Assembly (NCBI RefSeq): GCF_036924515.1
Contig: NZ_JAZHRR010000001.1
Location: 1,335,001-1,399,000, forward strand
DNA: 64,000 nt
Reading direction: 5' to 3'
Origin: Bradyrhizobium sp. AZCC 1610
Lineage (GTDB): Bacteria > Pseudomonadota > Alphaproteobacteria > Rhizobiales > Xanthobacteraceae
Shown here: piece by piece, positions 1 through 8,848 of the stretch
How the letters are laid out: every line of letters starts with the position of its first letter
How positions within the stretch are numbered: the first letter of the stretch is position 1
Made by a program: the position numbers and the translations under genes
Notes under the pieces: generated by a model
What the model was told of the DNA's origin: nothing
Database searches by the model: none
Seen by the model: the letters and a program-made list of their open reading frames with translations, nothing else

Positions 1-292
1 AAACGAGGCCATCGCACGAACCGGCCGTCAATCGCGGAAAATACGCCGTCCACACATCATTGCACGGCCGGCCTGGAGTTCGGACCAGAGTCTCCCGCGG
101 CCTTGGGCGGATGCTTACGGTAGCAGTGGACGATCGGTGAAGCTGGTCGGGCCGCGTGGCTGATTGTCCGCTGCGGTGAGATGGGCGGTCGGCCGTGCAG
201 TAGGGTATTTCAGCGGCGGATGAGGTGATGAGGTCGCCAAATATTCTACTCGGAGACCCAGTTGTCGTTGAGCACGCGGTGAGGTTCGGGGC

Positions 293-1132
293 CTAAAGTC
301 CGTAGGAATTACGAGCGGGGCCTGGAATTTCTCGATTGGCAGAGACGGCGATGTAGTCGTGCGCGCGCTTGTTTTCCGTCAGTGTAAGGGACACAAGAGA
401 TTTTTCGATCCCGAATGTCTTGTATCCGATTTGCGTTAGCATCGCGCTGATTTGTGGAGCATCATGGGCCGAATCCTCAAACAAAATTGCCCGAGGATGC
501 AACCGATCGAAATGCGAAAGACACGACTCTATGATCGTTTTTTCGTGTCCTTCTGCATCAATCTTAACTAGGTCGATTCTCGAAGTCGAAGCGTGGGCGA
601 ACAGCCGGTCGGCCGATTGCGTCTGAATACGGATGGCGTCTTGACCGCCGGTGGCGACTATTCGGCCGGCGCCGCTGTTTGCTTTGTTGGTTTGAAACCA
701 TACTTCGCCGTCCGTGTCCGACAGAGCGCATGGGACGATAGTTGATCGGTCGGGAGGCAGGTTAGCGCGCAAGAGCTTAAGGACGCCCTCTTGAGGCTCC
801 ACGGCAATCGCTCTCGATCCTTGTACGTTCTTCAAAAAGCAAGCGCTCACATACCCGATGTTGGCCCCGACATCGAGTAAAACATCGTTCGGTTGTGAGA
901 AATTGCAGAGGATCTCGATAATAGAGCGGTCGAATTCTCCGGTCAGGTAAATGTGCCGTCCAATCAATTCGTTTGGATTGACGGTCATCGCGAAGCCATC
1001 CGTAGTCTGCACGGTAGCCTCGTTTGTACGAAAATGCAGTCCACTAAAAAACTTGTCGACGATACGACCTGCACCGCGCGGAAACGGCCAGGGGCGCAGC
1101 AACATTTGCGGAACAAGATGTTCTTTGTTCAA
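293..1132 (-). CDS. FkbM-family methyltransferase
   Basis: A 279-aa protein with the FkbM-type S-adenosylmethionine-dependent methyltransferase fold. The SAM-binding motif LLDVGANIGYVSA lies near residue 85, followed by an AVEPQ acidic loop and the later LVKIDAEGHE motif typical of the family. FkbM enzymes O-methylate sugars or secondary metabolites; here the substrate is probably a sugar of the exopolysaccharide, which is inferred from the neighbouring glycosyltransferases. The start is a TTG: a strong GGAGGTG ribosome site lies seven bases upstream of it, which decides the start. It runs in the same direction as the glycosyltransferase and acetyltransferase to its right. No signal peptide or membrane segment is visible, so it is probably cytoplasmic. 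Confidence 0.85.
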   Translation of the reverse strand: MNKEHLVPQMLLRPWPFPRGAGRIVDKFFSGLHFRTNEATVQTTDGFAMTVNPNELIGRHIYLTGEFDRSIIEILCNFSQPNDVLLDVGANIGYVSACFLKNVQGSRAIAVEPQEGVLKLLRANLPPDRSTIVPCALSDTDGEVWFQTNKANSGAGRIVATGGQDAIRIQTQSADRLFAHASTSRIDLVKIDAEGHEKTIIESCLSHFDRLHPRAILFEDSAHDAPQISAMLTQIGYKTFGIEKSLVSLTLTENKRAHDYIAVSANREIPGPARNSYGL

Positions 1133-1223
1133 CGGTCAACACCTCCAAAACTGCAAACTACTCGACGTTGCCGCCCCCGCCAATACCCACAGGATGTTTC
1201 TCGCGCGGGCGAAATCTATTTTC

Positions 1224-2255
1224 TCATTTATACTCGATGATTTTAGGCTGCCCGCCATGAAGATGATCACGATAGAATTTGAGCGCCCCGACCAATTCGG
1301 GGAAACGAGCCGCGACCTGGAAAGATGAAAGCTTGATTCGATCGTCGAATTTTCCCGGATTTTTCATCGCAAGGCGGCAAAGCTGCACGGGAAAGATCAA
1401 CCAAGCCATCAATCCCATCGGATAGAAAACGACTGCTGATACGACGCAGGCTACGGGCACGGCGAAGCCCCATACGAGCGCGCGGCACGATTCTCGTACC
1501 CCAAAGCGTTCCGGCAACGCTCCATGCAGATAGGCGCCTTGTGCGAATGCATATCCGGCTCTCGAAGACCGCTTCCACCATTGTGAAAAATGCAGCATTG
1601 CAGCGTCGTGCAGAGCCATCTCGTCGGTGAGCCGCCAGAGCCGCCAGTTCGCCTGACGAAGCCGAACGGACAACTCTTCTTCTTCGCCGGCAATCACGTC
1701 TTCCCGATATCCGCCCACGCCCTTCAGCGCCTCGGCGCGGATCATCACGTTGCCGGCAAAGGCGCGTACCTCGCCGGCGGGGCGGTCCCACTCTTTGTCG
1801 CACAGCCAGTTGTAGACCGATCGATCGGGATGTCGCTCGCGGAGCCTGCCGCATACGGCGGCGGCATCCGCCTGGCAATCGAGAAAGGCGACGGCGGCCT
1901 TAGGCCATCCGCTCGCAAGCTCGCAGTCGCCGTCCACGAACTGGACGTAAGGCACATCGGGGATGATCGTCAGCAGGCGGGCAAAACCGGCATTGCGGGC
2001 GCGGGCCGCGGTGAAGGGAATGCTGGGATCGAGCTCGATGACCTCGGCGCCCAGCTCGCGTGCGACCTGCACCGATCCGTCCGTCGAGTTGGAATCGACG
2101 TAAACCACCGCCGCCGCCGTGGACACCGAGCGCAGGCAGGTGACGAGCCGCTGGCCCTCATTGCGTCCGATGACAACAACGCCGAACTTTGCAGGCCCCG
2201 TGTCGATTGTGTGATTAATGCTCTCGCGCGTTTGCAAAATGGAATCTCTTAACAC
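1224..2255 (-). CDS. Glycosyltransferase family 2
   Basis: A 343-aa GT2 enzyme. The N-terminal GT-A fold shows FGVVVIGRNEG near residue 25, VVYVDSNSTDGS near 50 and the metal-binding QFVDGDCEL (DxD-like) near 108. A later GEEEELSVRLR segment fits the acceptor/catalytic region, and a hydrophobic stretch near residues 255-290 suggests membrane association. Such enzymes transfer a sugar from a nucleotide donor to a lipid-linked acceptor during exopolysaccharide assembly; the sugar cannot be told from sequence. The start used is a GTG without a clear ribosome site, so the true start could be slightly downstream (a TTG six codons later). It is the middle gene of a leftward run between an FkbM methyltransferase and an acetyltransferase. 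Confidence 0.85.
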   Translation of the reverse strand: MLRDSILQTRESINHTIDTGPAKFGVVVIGRNEGQRLVTCLRSVSTAAAVVYVDSNSTDGSVQVARELGAEVIELDPSIPFTAARARNAGFARLLTIIPDVPYVQFVDGDCELASGWPKAAVAFLDCQADAAAVCGRLRERHPDRSVYNWLCDKEWDRPAGEVRAFAGNVMIRAEALKGVGGYREDVIAGEEEELSVRLRQANWRLWRLTDEMALHDAAMLHFSQWWKRSSRAGYAFAQGAYLHGALPERFGVRESCRALVWGFAVPVACVVSAVVFYPMGLMAWLIFPVQLCRLAMKNPGKFDDRIKLSSFQVAARFPELVGALKFYRDHLHGGQPKIIEYK

Positions 2256-2406
2256 TTTAATCGGACGGCGGTCTGGGATGCCGGTGTACTTCCATCAATT
2301 CGATCCGGAAACGCGACGGCAGGGACAACCTGTTTAGCAAGCGGCTGCGCCGGCGTGGCAGATCGACTGGAACGGCTAGTAACACGAACAGAAAGCAGCA
2401 AAGGCA

Positions 2407-2922
2407 CTATTGCTGAGCGTGGTGAATTGCCCCGGGATACCCTGTCGCCACCCCGTATGGCTCGACGTCGGCAATCACGACGGCATTTGCCCCGATCCGC
2501 GCATGCGCCCCGATCTTGACCGGCCCAAGGATCTTGGCGCCAGCCCCGATGTCGACATGGCCGGCAATTTCGGGAACCCCGCCGCGGCCGCGGCTGCCAA
2601 GTGTGACCTGGTGGAAAATCAGGCAATTCACCCCGATTTTGGCGTCCGGATGAATGACAATGCCGTTGGGGTGGGGGACCAGCAGCCCGCCGCCGATCTG
2701 GCAGGTTAGCGGTATTTCGGCTCCCGTCACCACGCTCCAGAAGCGGTGGCGCAGCACGATGAACTTGCAGCACAGCGTGCCAAAAAGGCCGCCGCGTGCC
2801 TGCCAGAACTGGTAGCGCCGGACCGTCAGCAGTAGCTTGGGGCCGGGGTCCCAGAACTGCCGGGGGCGCTCCCGCGTCCAGTCGGGAACATCGGCGCTGA
2901 TCTGTTCGGTAGCCTGATCCAC
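2407..2922 (-). CDS. Serine O-acetyltransferase-like hexapeptide-repeat protein
   Basis: A 171-aa protein whose C-terminal two thirds is a left-handed beta helix with hexapeptide repeats (GVNCLIFHQVTLG, VDIGAGAKILG, KIGAHARIGANAVV). This matches the catalytic domain of serine acetyltransferase (CysE). Classical CysE is about 270 residues; this one lacks the long N-terminal helical domain. Short versions are common in polysaccharide clusters, where they probably acetylate a sugar rather than serine. That role is inferred from context. The start is GTG with AGGTG about five bases upstream. It is transcribed leftward, divergent from the WecG-type glycosyltransferase at 3231. Confidence 0.8.
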   Translation of the reverse strand: MDQATEQISADVPDWTRERPRQFWDPGPKLLLTVRRYQFWQARGGLFGTLCCKFIVLRHRFWSVVTGAEIPLTCQIGGGLLVPHPNGIVIHPDAKIGVNCLIFHQVTLGSRGRGGVPEIAGHVDIGAGAKILGPVKIGAHARIGANAVVIADVEPYGVATGYPGAIHHAQQ

Positions 2923-3230
2923 GTGTGCACCTGTCCTGGGATTAAACTAGATAGCGGACGGCTCGGCGCGTTGGAAGCGCTCGCTGCTCAATGCGCGCAA
3001 CCATCTCTCTATCGACCGTCGATCGCCGACGACCCGTGATTCCCCGGGGGCGGCGTGCCCGCCCATCCATTTCCTTCGAATTGGCAATTCATTCGGGATG
3101 CGGTATTAATCACGTATATTAAATCGATTTCACTAAGCAAGATTTTCGTAGTAGATCACTTACTATTCGTTAATCATATGATGGCTCACCCGCGGTGCGC
3201 CGGGCGAAATTTGAAGTTCGTGGAGCTTTT
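2923..3230. other. Divergent intergenic region, AT-rich
   Basis: This gap separates the leftward acetyltransferase from the rightward WecG-type gene and must contain both promoters. The stretch 3100-3180 is distinctly AT-rich compared with its surroundings. No ORF with a good start was seen and no recognisable operator was identified. Confidence 0.4.
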
Positions 3231-4406
3231 ATGTTGAAGACTTTGCGCACCCCTCCGGCCTCGTCCGGTTTTGCCGAGCGATCTGCGGACCCGCGATTGG
3301 CATGCGCCTCTACGGACGACCTCTCCCGCAACGTATTTGGCCTCCTCGGCATTCCCGTGGATGCGCTCGATTTTCCGTCGCTGCTGCGCGCGATGGATCT
3401 CGCGACGAATGCCGGCTCGCCATTTCTGATTTCGACGCCCAATGTCAATTTCCTCGTCAAGAGCCAGATCAACGGCACGTTCCGTGAGTCCATGCTGCTC
3501 AGCGATTTGTGTCTTGCGGACGGCATGCCGCTGATCTGGATCGCCAAACTGCTGCGCATTCCGATCCATGAAAGAGTCGCCGGCAGCGACCTGTTCGGCC
3601 GGCTCAAGTCGGCCAATGGGACAGGCCGGCGTCTGCGGGTCTTCCTGCTGGGTGGAGCCGAGGGGCTGGCGGCTGCGGTCGGCGCCAGGCTGAACGCCGA
3701 GCGGGGCGGGCTGGATTGCGTCGGTGTGCTTAATCCAGGTTTCGGTACGATCGAAAAGATGAGCTCGTCCAAAATAATCGATGAAATAAATGCCAGTAAC
3801 GCGGATTTAATTGCGGTGTTTTTCGGCGCGGAGAAGGCCCAAGCCTGGCTGCTGCATAACCATTGGCGGCTGCGCCCTCCCGTTCGAGCCCAGTTCGGCG
3901 CCACCATCAATTTCGAAGCTGGAACTGTCCGGCGGGCGCCGCCGATGCTCCGCAGTACCGGGTTCGAGTGGCTGTGGCGCATCAAGGAAGAACCGTATCT
4001 TTGGCGTCGTTACTGGAGCGACGGCAAGGTGCTGCTCGCGATGCTGGTCACTTGCGTCCTGCCCCTGATGCTCAGTGAGCGGCGGACGCGAAACTTGAAC
4101 AGGCTGTCAATCGCAAGGAGCGAAGACCACGGTTCCGTGACCCTTGCTCTGTCGGGGGCCGCGGTGGTTACCCATGTCGACGGCGCTATCGAACAGCTCC
4201 GCGACGCGCTCGACAGCGGCAAACGGATGATCGTCGACGTTTCGAATACGCAATACATCGACGCAAGGTTCTTCGGGTTGTTCCTGATGGTCCGAAAGCA
4301 ATTGGCCAGCCGGGGACAGAAACTGCTGTTTACCGGTGTGTCCGCCACCCTGCGACGAATATTCCGCCTGAACAGATTCGAATTCCTTCTGTCGCAGGAA
4401 GTGTGA
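3231..4406 (+). CDS. WecG/TagA/CpsF glycosyltransferase fused to a STAS-like domain
   Basis: A 391-aa two-domain protein. Residues of about 35-265 are a GT26 (WecG/TagA/CpsF) enzyme: GIPVDALDFPSLL, STPNVNFLVKS, LADGMPLIWI and the GAEGLA loop. These enzymes add the second sugar (often N-acetylmannosaminuronate or N-acetylmannosamine type) to undecaprenyl-PP-linked GlcNAc at the inner membrane face. Residues of about 290-390 look like a STAS/anti-sigma-antagonist domain (LSGAAVVTHVDGAIEQLRDAL, VDVSNTQYIDARFFGLFLMV). The usual phosphorylated serine of the DSS motif is replaced here by alanine-arginine. The ATG at 3231 follows a GGAG site; a GTG 12 codons upstream is possible. It is followed by prsT on the same strand. 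Confidence 0.85.
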   Translation: MLKTLRTPPASSGFAERSADPRLACASTDDLSRNVFGLLGIPVDALDFPSLLRAMDLATNAGSPFLISTPNVNFLVKSQINGTFRESMLLSDLCLADGMPLIWIAKLLRIPIHERVAGSDLFGRLKSANGTGRRLRVFLLGGAEGLAAAVGARLNAERGGLDCVGVLNPGFGTIEKMSSSKIIDEINASNADLIAVFFGAEKAQAWLLHNHWRLRPPVRAQFGATINFEAGTVRRAPPMLRSTGFEWLWRIKEEPYLWRRYWSDGKVLLAMLVTCVLPLMLSERRTRNLNRLSIARSEDHGSVTLALSGAAVVTHVDGAIEQLRDALDSGKRMIVDVSNTQYIDARFFGLFLMVRKQLASRGQKLLFTGVSATLRRIFRLNRFEFLLSQEV

Positions 4407-4470
4407 TAGCGCAGGCAACAGACGATTATCCGGCCGGGTTCGGCCGTGTGACACTCATTCAGGGCCAGAG

Positions 4471-6858
4471 ATGAAGCAGCCAGTTGGTCAGACTTTTCAA
4501 GTTCGCCGCGGACTTGCGCTCCTGCTCGTGACGTTCTTAGCGGGCTGTGGCTCGCCCGAGCAGAACGCGCAAAAATATTACGAGAGCGGAATGGCTCTCA
4601 TCGAAAAGAAGGACGACCTCGAGGCGCGGAAGGAACTCCTGAAGGCCGTCAAGTACAAGAGCGACAAGGTTGAAGTGTGGCGGGCGCTCGCAGGCGTCGA
4701 CGAACGGACAAAGTCGACTTCACTCTTCCTGGATTTGCGCCGTATCGTCGAACTAGACCCGAACGACCTGAATGCAAGATTGAGGCTTGCGCGAATTATG
4801 GTGGGCGGCGGGGCCGCCGAGGCTGCACTCCGGGTCGTCGATGCCGCTAACGAGGGCGACAAGCCGAATGCGGAACTCCATGCTTTGCGGGCGATCATTC
4901 TCCTGCGCACAAACGACAATGCCGGCGCGATCCGCGAAGCCCAGCGCGCCTATGAGATCGACCCGGCAAACGTCGATGCGATCTCGTTGCTTGCGTCGAA
5001 AAAAGTCGCAGATGGCGATCTGGACGGCGCACTGAAGCTTCTGGATTCTGTTCCTGCGGACAAGGACGAAACGCGCATTACACTGCAGAAGATCGACACG
5101 TACGCACGCAAGAAGGATTTGGCGAAGGCGGAGGAGTTGCTGCGCAAGCTGATCGCGCAGAATCCTCAGGAAGGCGCATACCGCGCCCAGCTTCTGCAGT
5201 TTCTCATCGCGCAGCGAAAGTTCGTCGAGGCCGAGAAGGAATTTCGGGCGAGGGCGGAAGCCAACCCGACCGATAGCAAGATCGGGCTCGACCTGGTTCG
5301 CTTTTTGGCTGCCACCAAAGGCGCGGATGCCGCCAGAGGGGAATTGGAAGCGCGGATCAAGGCAGGCGGCGATGATTTCGATTACCAGATAGCATTGACC
5401 GAACTGAATCTTGGGCAGAACCGGGCGGACGACGCCATGCAGGTTTTGCAGAAGCTGACCACCACGGCAGCTACCCCCGACAAGAAGCTCGCCGCCCAGG
5501 TCAAGCTTGCGGAGATCTATGTTTCCAAGGGAGAGAAGGCGTCAGCCGAGCCCTTGATCGCTGAAATCCTTGCAAAGGATCGTCGAAACGCCGGCGCGCT
5601 CCGGCTGCGGGCGGCCCTGAGCATCGACAAGGGCCAGTTCGACAGCGCCATTTCCGATTTGCGCGAGGCGCTCAACGATCAGCCGAAGTCGGTTGAGCTG
5701 CTGTCGCTGATGGCTGTGGCGTATGAACGCAGCGGGAAGGCCGAGTTGGCCGATCGTCAGTATGCCGACGCGCTGAAATCATCCAACTCCAATCCCGATG
5801 TCGTCCTCCGCTACGTCGCGTTCCTGCAGCGCAAGGGCGACGCGGCGCGCGCCGAAGAGATTCTAACGGAAGCTGCCAATCGCAATTCCGGCAATCTCCA
5901 GATCTGGTCGTCGCTCGCGCAGGTCAAACTGAGCCGGCAGAACTGGTCGGGAGCCTTGGCGATCGCGGACGCCATCGGACGCGTCGACGAGGGCCGCATG
6001 GCTGCTGAGCAGATCCGCGCCGCGGCGTTCGCGGGCCAGAACAAGATCGAGGAAAGCATCGCAGCGCTGGAGGCAGCGCACAAAGCGGCGCCGGACGCGC
6101 CGCAGCCGGTGCTTGCACTTGCCTCGGCCTATGTGAAGCAGGGCAAGCCGGACAAGGCCTCGGCGCTGCTGCAGGCGATGAGCAACAAGTTCCCGGCCAA
6201 TGCCCAGCTTCTCGTGTTTCTGGGGCAGGCCAAACTGGCGGAAAAGAAGAACGACGAGGCACTGCAAAGCTTCAAGAAGGCCGTCGAGCAGCAGCCGAAA
6301 GAGCCGGCGGGATACACTGCGCTGACCGAACTCTATGTTCAAAGCAAGGACTATGAAGCGGCCGACAAGGTGCTCAAGGCTGGACTTGCGGAGTTACCCG
6401 GCAATGTAGCTTTTCGTCTCTCCCTGGCTGGATTGCAGATCCAGCGGGGCAACAACGACGCCGCAATATCCCAGTACGAAGCGATTGTGCAGGACCAGCC
6501 GAATTCCACGGTTGCGATCAACAATCTCGCCAGTCTGCTACTGGACAATCGGAGCGACAAGTCGAGCCTCGACCGTGCGTTTGAGCTGTCGGAAAAGCTT
6601 AAGGGCTCCAACGTACCGCAGTTCCAGGATACGTGGGGATGGGCCCAGTACAAGCGCGGCGATTTCAAGGGAGCGATCGCTACGCTCGAGGCGGCCGTAG
6701 CTGCGATGTCGAACCTTGCGGCGGTCCACTATCACCTCGGCATGAGCTACGCGGCTGCGGGGCAGACTGAAAAGGCGGCAGAACGGTTCAAAACCGCATT
6801 TTCTTTGGAGCCGGACGGGACATCGCTCAAGGACAGCATCCGGTCAGCGATGAAGTGA
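4471..6858 (+). CDS. prsT: PrsT-type TPR lipoprotein of the PEP-CTERM/exopolysaccharide system
   Basis: A 795-aa protein made almost entirely of tetratricopeptide repeats, with an N-terminal lipoprotein signal ending in a LAGC lipobox near residue 27. Long TPR lipoproteins of this kind (PrsT, TIGR02917-type) accompany exosortase A-class loci and are thought to act in the periplasm or at the outer membrane in polysaccharide export or protein sorting. The repeat units can be followed from about residue 35 to 790, for example AIREAQRAYEIDPANVDAIS and AISQYEAIVQDQPNSTVAIN. The assignment as PrsT rests on length, lipobox and the exosortase gene 10 kb away. It starts 64 bases after the WecG-STAS gene, which suggests cotranscription. 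The next gene is convergent. Confidence 0.85.
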   Translation: MKQPVGQTFQVRRGLALLLVTFLAGCGSPEQNAQKYYESGMALIEKKDDLEARKELLKAVKYKSDKVEVWRALAGVDERTKSTSLFLDLRRIVELDPNDLNARLRLARIMVGGGAAEAALRVVDAANEGDKPNAELHALRAIILLRTNDNAGAIREAQRAYEIDPANVDAISLLASKKVADGDLDGALKLLDSVPADKDETRITLQKIDTYARKKDLAKAEELLRKLIAQNPQEGAYRAQLLQFLIAQRKFVEAEKEFRARAEANPTDSKIGLDLVRFLAATKGADAARGELEARIKAGGDDFDYQIALTELNLGQNRADDAMQVLQKLTTTAATPDKKLAAQVKLAEIYVSKGEKASAEPLIAEILAKDRRNAGALRLRAALSIDKGQFDSAISDLREALNDQPKSVELLSLMAVAYERSGKAELADRQYADALKSSNSNPDVVLRYVAFLQRKGDAARAEEILTEAANRNSGNLQIWSSLAQVKLSRQNWSGALAIADAIGRVDEGRMAAEQIRAAAFAGQNKIEESIAALEAAHKAAPDAPQPVLALASAYVKQGKPDKASALLQAMSNKFPANAQLLVFLGQAKLAEKKNDEALQSFKKAVEQQPKEPAGYTALTELYVQSKDYEAADKVLKAGLAELPGNVAFRLSLAGLQIQRGNNDAAISQYEAIVQDQPNSTVAINNLASLLLDNRSDKSSLDRAFELSEKLKGSNVPQFQDTWGWAQYKRGDFKGAIATLEAAVAAMSNLAAVHYHLGMSYAAAGQTEKAAERFKTAFSLEPDGTSLKDSIRSAMK

Positions 6859-6870
6859 ACGCCGGCTAGA

Positions 6871-8109
6871 CTAGTTTCCGGATGGCAGCACAGTCCAGCT
6901 GTGCGTCACGACTAACATCAGGCTGTGGGAGTCCGCCGGCCCCGTGCCGGACACAGTTGGCGTGCCGGTAATCGGATCGAAAATGGTGGTGCCGGTGCTT
7001 GCGAACCGATGCAGGTACCGGTAGGTGGCCGACGCGAGCCACTCCCGGGTCAGATTGTAGCTGTACGTCGCCGATGCTGAAGCGTAATCCGTCGTCGTGG
7101 TCGCTATCTGCCGGTTGCCACTCGCTGAAAGCGAGAGGGTGGATCGTGAATTGATGCTGTGGCTCAGCGATGCCGTGATCGAATCCCGCTTGAACAGCGA
7201 GCCGACAACGCTCGGTCCAACCGACTGGCTGGCGATGACGGACAAGGTCGTGCTCTTCAACATTCGATAGGTCAGGACAGCGTCGCCGATCCAGTCGGCT
7301 ACCGTGCTCGATACGGGTGTGGCAGACGTTGTGCCCCCGATTGCAGAACTCGAAACCCCTCGATCGGTCACCAGATAGGCGACGCCAGCATTGGCGCGAA
7401 AGGAAAGCACCGCCGACAAAGTGGCGTCGAACCCGGCCTGCTCACGAAAAATCTGGACCTGGGTATTGAACGCGTTGCTATATTCGAGCAGTTCATATTC
7501 GGAGGACAAGTTGATCGCCGTGACCGAACTTAGCGAACGCCGCCAATTGCCGCGCGCAAGTGTATCCGTAAATGGCGTGCCACCACTGGACGGCTCGTAA
7601 CTCGTGTGGCTGGACGTGGCGAACAGAGACACTGTGTCAATTGCGGTGATCGAACGGTCGATTCCACCCGTTGCCGTAAGCCGATCGATGAAGCCTGAAG
7701 CCGGCGTGGAAACGCCGAGATCGTTCAGGATCGCAAGAGCGGTACTTTGCTGTCTCCAGCTTGCCTCGACATACTCCCGGTCGAATCTGTTCTTTTCCTT
7801 GAGCTCATAGCGCGCCTTGAATCCGTAGTTCAGGAATTCCGATGCGGTGCCGGCGACGCCCGGACCCCAGTACTTCTTGTAGGTGCCGTCGCCGGTGAAA
7901 TTGAACAGGGATGTCGGTGTGCGCGCTTGTGCGTCAGCATTAAGCGTAGTGTAGGAACCCACCGATCCGGCGGGGGAGCTGCGCAAAAACTGATTGCTGT
8001 TCAGTTCGACAGTTTCGCTCTCGCTGGCCTTTATCGACCAATCGAACGCAAATGCCACGGACGGCGCCATGCCAAAGCACACCGAGACTGCTATGGCAGC
8101 TCTCTTCAC
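6871..8109 (-). CDS. Outer-membrane beta-barrel protein of the exosortase/EPS locus
   Basis: A 412-aa protein with a signal peptide (MKRAAIAVSVCFGMAPSVAFA) followed by alternating amphipathic strands rich in Ser, Thr and aromatic residues, as in outer-membrane barrels. Residue runs such as STTLSVIASQSVGPS and SRSTLSLSASGNRQIA are typical of barrel strands. A related family, the PEP-CTERM-associated outer-membrane proteins of the TIGR03016 kind, is found beside Wza and Wzz genes in exosortase loci. It presumably serves as an outer-membrane component of polysaccharide secretion. It is the last gene of a leftward run with the Wza-like protein and the ExeA-like ATPase, and ends 12 bases from the convergent prsT stop. 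Confidence 0.75.
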   Translation of the reverse strand: MKRAAIAVSVCFGMAPSVAFAFDWSIKASESETVELNSNQFLRSSPAGSVGSYTTLNADAQARTPTSLFNFTGDGTYKKYWGPGVAGTASEFLNYGFKARYELKEKNRFDREYVEASWRQQSTALAILNDLGVSTPASGFIDRLTATGGIDRSITAIDTVSLFATSSHTSYEPSSGGTPFTDTLARGNWRRSLSSVTAINLSSEYELLEYSNAFNTQVQIFREQAGFDATLSAVLSFRANAGVAYLVTDRGVSSSAIGGTTSATPVSSTVADWIGDAVLTYRMLKSTTLSVIASQSVGPSVVGSLFKRDSITASLSHSINSRSTLSLSASGNRQIATTTTDYASASATYSYNLTREWLASATYRYLHRFASTGTTIFDPITGTPTVSGTGPADSHSLMLVVTHSWTVLPSGN

Positions 8110-8140
8110 GTTGCTTCTTGCCCCCGCCGATCGTCAGGCC

Positions 8141-8725
8141 TCACTCAAACAAGCGTCGTTCTGGAACCATGATGACGTCGCCGGCCCGCAAGGTGATGTT
8201 ACCCTCCAGGTCGTTACCGGCTTCGTAAGCGCGATAATTGAACATGAAAATTGTTTCGTCGCCGCCGGGGCCCTTGCGCCTCACCTGGATGCGGTTCTTC
8301 GCAGCAAAGGGGCCGATGCCGCCAGCCAGGGCGATAGCCTGCATCAAGGTCGTTTTCTGTCTGACGACATAGGAGCCCGGCTTGATGATCTCGCCGGTGA
8401 TGAAAATCTTGGGCTTCAAGTCGTCCTCGGGGATCTCCTTGGGAGCGTTTATAACTGCGACCGTAACGTCCAGATTCTCGTCCTTGTAGTTGTTCTTCAG
8501 CTTGTTCTTGAGAATGTTTTCGAGCGCCAACGGTGTGAGCCCGCGTGCCCGGATATGGCCGGCGAGGGGAAACGCGATTTCACCGGAGGGGTCGACGACA
8601 ACGTTCCGATCGAGCTTGGGGTCTTGCAGGACCGAAATACTAAGGCTGTCGCCCGATTTCAGGGCCTGCGCGTTCGCCGCCGGGGTCAGGAAGGCAATAC
8701 ACAGCAGTGCCAGCAGGATTCGCAT
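8141..8725 (-). CDS. Polysaccharide export protein, Wza/EpsE-like
   Basis: A 194-aa secreted protein. After the signal peptide MRILLALLCIAFLTPAANA comes the Poly_export domain (LKSGDSLSISVLQDPKLDRNVVVDPSGEIAFPLAGHI), then an SLBB-type segment (KIFITGEIIKPGSYVV, LMQAIALAGG). It is shorter than E. coli Wza (about 380 aa) and lacks the C-terminal outer-membrane helix and lipobox. It is therefore probably a periplasmic export collar working with the separate beta-barrel gene downstream. The ATG at 8725 is chosen because it places the signal peptide at the N-terminus; the reading frame extends 26 codons further upstream without a signal. It lies between the ATPase and barrel genes in one leftward run. 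Confidence 0.85.
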   Translation of the reverse strand: MRILLALLCIAFLTPAANAQALKSGDSLSISVLQDPKLDRNVVVDPSGEIAFPLAGHIRARGLTPLALENILKNKLKNNYKDENLDVTVAVINAPKEIPEDDLKPKIFITGEIIKPGSYVVRQKTTLMQAIALAGGIGPFAAKNRIQVRRKGPGGDETIFMFNYRAYEAGNDLEGNITLRAGDVIMVPERRLFE

Positions 8726-8848
8726 GTCGTTCCCCCAAACTATCGGCAAAAAAGCCAGTAAACAAAGACACTTGGGCCACCGTGTGGGGATCCACCCGAA
8801 CACGCAGCCATTATTCAGCCCTGAGGGAAGCTAATAGAATACAAGGAC

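Noticed and set aside
1..292. Possible partial gene at the left edge
   Set aside because: Forward frames are short and show no recognisable protein; no supported feature could be drawn.
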